Positions 57,903 through 64,000 of a stretch of DNA of 64,000 nt are shown piece by piece. The notes below the pieces were generated by a model that did no database searches, was not told where the DNA came from, and saw nothing but the letters and a program-made list of their open reading frames with translations. Each line of letters opens with the position of its first letter. The stretch's first letter is position 1. The translations under genes and the position numbers were made by a program. The DNA comes from Ciona savignyi (taxonomy: Eukaryota; Chordata; Ascidiacea; Phlebobranchia; Cionidae). Location of the stretch: contig CH001323.1 of the NCBI GenBank assembly GCA_000149265.1, forward strand, positions 179,709-243,708, written 5' to 3'.

Positions 57903-58425
57903 CAGTAGAACCCCGCTTACCTGACCACCTATGGGACCGTGATCAAGTGGTCGCGTTAGCGGAGTGGTCGTGTTAGTGAATTTTAATTTGTAGCAAGTTG
58001 TCGTCATATGTAGCTTAAACGTCTGCATTTTTACTAAATTTTCACCAAATTCCATTATTTTTATCAGATACTGCAGAATGAGTTTAATACTAAAGTTTAT
58101 CTTGTAAGATTCAGTACTGTTTGCCCCATTTTCTTTCGTGTGTGCTCATTTATTCTTAATGTTTTGATCATAAAAGAAATTTAACCTTATTATTTTAGTG
58201 ACAAAGGCAAATTATTTAGCACATGTGGTCACTTTAGCGGGGTCAAATTTGAAGTTTTGGACCAAAATATGGCGGTCCTGGTCTGGAAACCGGGGTGGTC
58301 GCGTTATTGAAAGAGAATACAATGCATTACCAATTACCATAGTAAATTATTTGGGACCGCAATGAAGTGGTCCTGGTAATGAGGTGGTCGTGTTATCGAG
58401 GTGGTCTCCAAGCGGGGTTTCACTG
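57903..58425. mobile_element. pogo/Tigger-like MITE
   Basis: The ends are CAGTAGAACCCCGCTTACCT on the left and the complement of CAGTGAAACCCCGCTTGGAG on the right, with TA on both sides. The interior repeats GTGGTCGCGTTA / GTGGTCGTGTTA motifs near both ends. Length is 523 bp. It is absent from the matching place in the left arm. Confidence 0.85.
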
Positions 58426-60486
58426 TATATTATAATCATCAGACTGATTGATTAAAATAAAAGAGTCCAATTTGTCCAAGTTACATTACCAAAAAGCCCT
58501 TGGAATAAATTTTAACCAAACCCCAGTGGTAAAATTGTCACACAGCCCTTGCCAACCTTCCGTCTTACAGCTACTACAGATAATAAAATTACGCTCTCGA
58601 CCAGACATGGCCTGGTCAATCCCAATGTTAGCCATCCAGACCTTATCACACAAATTGTATATATTATGTTTTAATCGATTTTTGTATACTTAAATGGATT
58701 TTAACATATGTGATGCAAAAGGGAAGCATGTCTGAAAAACAATACGTCATAATATCCAAGTATGTGAAGACCAGAAGTTACCGCACTGAAAGTACTGCCT
58801 CATTTTATTGGATATATGTTGTATTTTATATTGTATAAACATTTTTAGAATTAGATAACCATTCTCAGTGTGAAATAAATAATTGTTTACAAAAAGATAT
58901 AGCTCAGTAAAAAAGGGGGTGACCAGACATAGATGGTTGGCGGTCATGTGACATGATTAAAAAACTACAGAGTAAATGGATTTATAATTATTAACTTAAA
59001 ATGTGTTTTGAAGTATCCGTCATGAACAATAGATGAAACTCATTAGTGTTATTAACAATTTCTACATTTTTGAAATCTATCCAGTGCGGGACACATTTTA
59101 ACTCTACAGTAATGTTGATTGTATTAGCAGTCACAATGTTATTATCCACCCAGATGTACTACAAAATAAATTTTGTTTATAAATCCCTTTACCAATGCCA
59201 CAAAAGTATATTTCGTTGTATTCAAGATATACCGGTATATACTGCATCCTCATTAGTGTTGTTAAAATACAATATTTATTATTCTTTGTGAATGTTATAC
59301 CCAGAATACAAATATGTCAAAATAGTTATCTTGTACAAAACTAAGTCAACTTGTCATATTGATTATACATTATACCTACTAGATACTGCCTTCTTCGTTA
59401 ATCATTTTCGGTGTTGAGTGTTTCTGGTGTCAATTCTTTTAAAACAGAAGCAGAAAGTCTGGTCATGCAATACTGCAAAAAAAGTAGCGGCAATACAAAC
59501 AATAATGTTTAATCTTAATTCAATAGTAAAATTGACTTTTTGTAAAATTGACTTTTTCTAGCTGTAGAACATGCAATATGTTCTTGCAATTTCTTAATGT
59601 GAGAATAGATACCCCACTGGGGAAAGGGAATACACTCTGAACCGATACATAATAATAAAGCACAAGTGATGAAACACTGAAAGTGTCATCAGTACTTAGT
59701 AACATTCCATTATAAAACCAAAGGGTGGTTCTTACAAATTACGGGTACATACATGGGTGTAGTGGAAGAAAAACAACCACTTTTTGTGGGCCTTTCTAAT
59801 TGAGCAATGTACATAGTGGACACAAACTCGATCTGACAGACAAATACAACCAAAATGTTAAACTTCCGTACCTGTAAGATGTAACTTAGTAGAAAATCCA
59901 ATATGGCAGTCTTGTTAACTTGATGGTGGTAATGGGTACTGTAGGACAGAATCCAAATCCATAAGCAGAGATAATGATGGTAAGCATGAAGGCATAATTA
60001 TAAAATGTAGCCATTCTTGATCATTCTGAAAAGTAGGGCATATTTTATATTGTTTACTTCACTACATGACCCCAATGACAGATGCATATACATTTAAGTA
60101 ATTTTCAGGTAAATTGTTAATAACCTTAATAAAAGTTAAGAGGTTCCCCTGCTATATTTTCTGAACTAACCAGGCTAAAGGCTACAATTATTTCCCTGAA
60201 ACATACCAACTGATAATACAAGATCAACCTTTAACACAAATTATTTGCAATTTAGTTTATCTAGTCTGATAAGTAGAGCAATAGGACATAAATTTGTCAT
60301 TATTCCCAATTAGGCTAACAAAAAATACTAATTCATTATTAAAAACAATATTAAATATCACATATTTTGGTAAATATACCACATACTTACACTAAATTTA
60401 TTATTAAAAATAATAATAAATCATTATCTGATACCCAAAACTGTCTACCACAGATCAAAATTGTTTTGCTACTACTTTTTAACGTA

Positions 60487-61050
60487 TTAAGTGGCCTGCC
60501 TTCAACAAAACACTGGCCTGACTTTAAATAAATAGTGGCCTGTCCTTAACAAAATAGTGGCCTGCCCTTAACAAAATAGTGGCCTGCCTTTAAAACAAGA
60601 GTGGCCTGCCTACAAAAAAAGAGTGGCCTGCCTTTAAAACAAGAGTGGCCTGTCTACAAAAAAAGAGTGGCCTGCCTTCAAAAAAAGAGTGGCCTGCCCT
60701 CAACAAAATAGTGGCCTGCCCTCAAGAAAATAGTGGCCTGCCCTCAAGAAAATAGTGGCCTGTCCTTAAAAAAAGAGTGGCCTGCCTACAAAAAAAGAGT
60801 GACCTGTCTTCAAAAAACGGTGGCCTGTCTTTAAAAGTGGCCTGCCTTCAAAAAATAGTGGCCTGTCCTGAAAAAATAGTGGCCTGCCCTAAAAAAAATA
60901 GTGGCCTGTCCTGAAAAAATAGTGGCCTGCCCTAAAAAAAATAGTGGCCTGCCTTTAAAAAATCAGTGGCCTGGCTTTTAAAAAAGAGTGGCCTGTCTTC
61001 ACAAAAAGAGTGGCCTGTCTTCAAAAATATAGTGACCTGTCTATCAGGTC
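60487..61050. repeat. ~21-bp minisatellite array, right outer end of the giant inverted repeat
   Basis: Units of the type AACAAAATAGTGGCCTGCCCTT and AAAAAAGAGTGGCCTGCCT, the reverse complement of the array at 43372-44475. Confidence 0.95.
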
Positions 61051-61339
61051 ATTTTACTGTGACTACCCCGACTCCAAAATAACCTATGACACCTCTGGTA
61101 CAGTTTTGGCAGCCATGTAGTGTACAGATGTTAAGGTCAAGAGTGTTTGATGTTAAGGATTTAAGGTTGTAATACTGATCTATAGAAGTATGTTTCTGTT
61201 CTATAATTGGCTTCAGTCTATAAGTAATTCAGGAAAAAGTTAGGTGGTCATACTTCAAAAATGTGATTTTTTCAGGTTCCATTACCATGTTTAGTTTATC
61301 TAATATAGGATTTATCCAAGTTAATTGGTGTCCTATGAC

Positions 61340-61603
61340 GGGTGCCTCTAAATACTACAGGACCGCTTGGAGCGCTTGGATCACTTAGATTGCTATGGAA
61401 AGTAATTCTAACCCTGTCCCAAACACTAATCTCAACCCCAGAACTAACTTTAACCCCAACCCTAACATTAATATCATGGCATTTGTAATTACTAAGTATA
61501 GTAAGCCTTCCAAGCGATCCAAGCGCTCCAAGCGCTCCAAGCGATTTAAGCGCTCCATGCGCTCCAAGCGGTCCAAGCGCTCCTGTAGTATTTAGAGGTA
61601 CCG
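61340..61603 (+). mobile_element. 264-bp MITE with a perfect 9-bp target duplication
   Basis: TCCTATGAC lies directly on both sides (61331-61339 and 61604-61612). The ends are inverted repeats: GGGTGCCTCTAAATACTACA on the left and the complement of CGGTACCTCTAAATACTACA on the right. The interior has repeats of CCAAGCGCTC and TAACCCCAACCCTAACATTA. The 9-bp duplication points to the Mutator superfamily. Related copies are at 40055-40558 and 40697-40835. Confidence 0.92.
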
Positions 61604-62017
61604 TCCTATGACGATAGTACTCCGAATACCAATTAAAAATTATGATGTCTTTACCTTTATTTTCATATAAAATTCTAGTTATAAGTGTTTATTCATACTC
61701 ACGCAAACCGTCGGACCGAAACACGTTTTATTAGTGTGAATCGACACAAAACAAAAAACGAAAACCACGCTTACGACAAAAACGTTTTTGTTGGACGTAC
61801 GACAAAATGTCGTTCTGGTGTGAATCCAGCCTAGGAAATCACCGTTTCTTTGGTTTTCGCGGGAAAATCATAGATACAACATTAATGCTCCTCAATGATA
61901 TTTTTAACATAGAAGTATCCATATTTTAACTCTATGTGTTTCACACCATAGTTATAGAGGTTCCACCGTGTGTAGCATTAATTATGGGTTCCCTTCGAAT
62001 ACAAAGTGCACACATTT
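61604..62017. other. Non-coding interval
   Basis: No gene is seen. The stretch 61690-61830 (AACACGTTTT, GTGTGAATCGACACAAAAC, GTGTGAATCCAGCC) looks like part of an old repeat but has no definable ends. Confidence 0.35.
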
Positions 62018-62315
62018 GTCCGGCCCGTTGGTCTAACGGTTAAGTGCGTCGCCTTTCAACCGACAGGTTAAAGGTGCGAAACTGATCGCTAGCTAGTCGA
62101 TTGTGTCCTTGGGCAAGGCACTTTACGGACATTGCCTGAACCCAGCGGATTCATGGGTTCGACCAAATTGAAGGAACGTGTATATCATATACAACACATT
62201 GCAATAGCTCCGGTAACCCGACGATGGGCGCGAGGTGATCTGACGATTGCCCGTGTGTTAACCCCCTTGGTTTTCCCATCCACGGGGATAAAGATGAATA
62301 TCCTATCCTATCCTA
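62018..62315 (+). repeat. tRNA-derived SINE, full length
   Basis: It has GTCCGGCCCGTTGGTCTAAC at the start, GTTAAAGGTGCGAAACTG in the B-box position, CTTGGGCAAGGCACTTTACG, GAGGTGATCTGACGATTGCC, and a tail with the pentamer repeat ATCCTATCCTATCCTA. Confidence 0.92.
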
Positions 62316-62329
62316 CTTCTTTTTTTCTG

Positions 62330-62480
62330 CTTCACGCTGGTGACAGGCACGCCATGCCTCCAGATTATCGATATAAAGGTGTTATCCAATCTGGTTAAAA
62401 CTTTCACGAATCTTAACCGACATGCTCTTATTTTGCAAAGACCTTTTAAGTTTACAAAAAAATTCAAGGGGAATTCCCGC
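62330..62480 (+). repeat. Diverged single unit of the ~335-bp repeat family
   Basis: TGACAGGCACGCCATGCCTCC and AAGGGGAATTCCCGC match landmarks of the units at 52.5-54.2 kb. The rest has drifted. Confidence 0.45.
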
Positions 62481-62869
62481 TATGGAAAAATGTAAAAAAA
62501 GGCATATGTTTTGTGTATTTTGACGTTATCGTGGACATTTCCGAATTAGAGAGGAATATTTAATTCAAATTTTAAAGAAATTTAAAGATGTACAACACAA
62601 ATCAGAAAAACATAACTAGAAATTAAATTACCCAGTTTACCTTAGGAAATTTTTCAAAACAAAATATGTGTAACTAATCATAAATACAATATTATCACGG
62701 GTGTAAATGGGATAAAAACACAAAACTACGATGAAGAAATACATAATGTAAATACGGAAAAAATGTATGTGTGTGTCCCACACCTATCTTTAACCCTTTT
62801 CTGGGAAATCTCCGTTTATTAAATTCCACTGAAACTAGTAATCAGGTACATTTACGTTTTAAATAATAA

Positions 62870-63720
62870 GGAACAAAATCTCCAATCAAGTTAAATCTTC
62901 TAGTGGTGTTAGCTAATATTGGTTGGATATACATTGGAAAAATCTGATTAAATTGTGTTAGGAAAATTCCTAAATAACCCAAGATTATAAGCACGACTGC
63001 CGTTTTGCGAATGTTCGGTACCTGTTATAACAGCTGATATTTTTTTTTAAATGTCCAATCGAGTTAAATCTTCTAGTGGGTAGCTATAATAGGCCTATGA
63101 TTTAAATATAGATTGAAAAAATCTGGTTAAATTGCGTCAGAGAAATTCCCGAGTAAACCAAGAATATAAGCACGATTACCGTTTTGCGAATGTTCGGCAC
63201 CGGTTATTATATAACAGCTGATATTTTAAAAGAAAATGTCCGATCGAGTAAGATCTTCTTGTAGTGTTAGGTAATATGGTTTGGATCTAAAGTGGGAAGT
63301 TCGTCCGGCCCGTTGATCTAACGGTTAAGTGCGTCGCCTTTTAATCGAAAGGTTGCAGGTGCGAAACTGGTCGCTAGCTAGTCGGTTGTGAGCAAGGCAC
63401 TTTACGGACATTGCCTGGACCCAGCGGATTAATGAGTTCTACCAAATTTTGGGAACGTGTATATCATATACAACACACTGCAATAGCTCCGGTAACCCGA
63501 CGATGGGCGCGAGGTGATCTGACGATTGCCCGTGTGTTAACCCCCTAGGTTTTCCCATTCACGGGGATAAACATGAATATCCTATCCTATCCTAAGTTTT
63601 GGGTAAATTACGACAGGAAAATTACTGAGAGACCCAAGAATAAGCACGATTGCCGTTTTGCGAATGTTCGGCACTGGTTATTCTATAACAGTCGCACTAG
63701 AAATCGACTAGTTTCTTGTT
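62870..63720 (+). repeat. ~180-bp tandem repeat, 3-4 units, split by a SINE
   Basis: Units begin CCAATCGAGTTAAATCTTCT (about 62882, 63054, 63240) and end CCGTTTTGCGAATGTTCGG and TATAACAGCTGAT (about 63000-63040, 63178-63220, 63652-63690). The third unit is interrupted by the SINE at 63303-63594. Confidence 0.75.
63303..63594 (+). repeat. tRNA-derived SINE, full length, with short target duplication
   Basis: It starts GTCCGGCCCGTTGATCTAAC and ends ATCCTATCCTATCCTA. AAGTT occurs just before (63296-63300) and just after (63595-63599), consistent with a short target duplication. It lacks the TGTCCTTGGG segment at 63390, a small internal deletion. Confidence 0.9.
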
Positions 63721-64000
63721 TTGAAGCTGCAAACTTTCGATTAAAAGGCATCGCTTAATTTGAAAAAGTCACTAATAACAGTCAATATCTGGTGCTTAAA
63801 ATATACGCAAAAGACTCTTGCATATATTGTAATGGTTTAATTTATGGGCCTCATAAAAATCACTAATTAACAACGTAACTTTTTTGTTCTCTATCGAATG
63901 ATTGACCAACAGTATGTCAACCAGACAGATTAACTGGTTTTAAGTTCGCCTATAAACAAAACAACCCGAATTAAACTTGTTCGGGGACTTAGCAAAATGG

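Larger units (their letters stand above)
57180..61052 (-). repeat. Right arm of the giant imperfect inverted repeat
   Basis: Pairs block by block with 43372-48530 (see the left arm). Right-only material is about 57800-58918, which contains a pogo-like MITE. The arm keeps the empty target of the MITE found in the left arm. The outermost part is the inverted satellite (60487-61050, about 27 units against about 50 on the left). Confidence 0.85.

Noticed and set aside
43372-61052. Giant inverted repeat as a pure assembly artefact
   Set aside because: The arms differ by many substitutions, different satellite lengths and arm-specific MITEs with target duplications, so they are unlikely to be one sequence assembled twice. 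Long reads would still be decisive.

Overview
The window looks like nuclear DNA of an ascidian tunicate, most likely Ciona (inference). It is AT-rich, and its genes are split into many short exons by small to medium introns. The one complete gene is clearly a chordate-like AP-3 delta-adaptin. The dispersed repeats include a tRNA-headed SINE resembling the composite SINE known from Ciona. Two 100-N assembly gaps are present (15927-16026 and 40285-40384).

Layout. (1) 1-7617, minus strand: the 5' part of a GT10 alpha-1,3-fucosyltransferase gene. Three exons are visible and the gene runs off the left edge. Its 5.3-kb first intron holds a tandemly duplicated 1.9-kb block made of ~330-bp subrepeats. 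(2) 7618-12501: intergenic, no gene recognised. (3) 12502-39433, minus strand: a full-length gene for the delta subunit of adaptor complex AP-3. I reconstructed 29 coding exons with compatible splice phases, about 1,200 codons in all, one of them broken by an N gap. Its introns carry SINEs, a ~1-kb hairpin-forming minisatellite, a 24-bp minisatellite, a hAT-like remnant and a 3.2-kb fold-back transposon with a transposase-like ORF and a 4-bp target duplication. (4) 39434-43370: repeats, with a MITE family with 9-bp target duplications, a pogo-like MITE and SINEs. (5) 43372-61052: a very large imperfect inverted repeat. Its outer ends are minisatellite arrays and its arms are 4-5 kb with indels. 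The ~8.7-kb centre contains an internally deleted Ty3/gypsy retroelement, a five-unit copy of the ~335-bp repeat family, two unrecognised decayed ORFs, and a spliced Ulp1-protease/PHD-finger remnant that probably belongs to a large DNA transposon. (6) 61053-64000: another 9-bp-TSD MITE, two SINEs and a ~180-bp tandem repeat.

How it works together. Only the two minus-strand genes look like host genes. Both act in the endomembrane system: AP-3 sorts cargo from the Golgi/endosome to lysosome-related organelles, and the fucosyltransferase is a type II Golgi enzyme. They lie head-to-tail 4.9 kb apart, with no sign of joint transcription. The right third is almost entirely mobile-element sequence, layered so that the order of some insertions can be read from the two arms of the inverted repeat.
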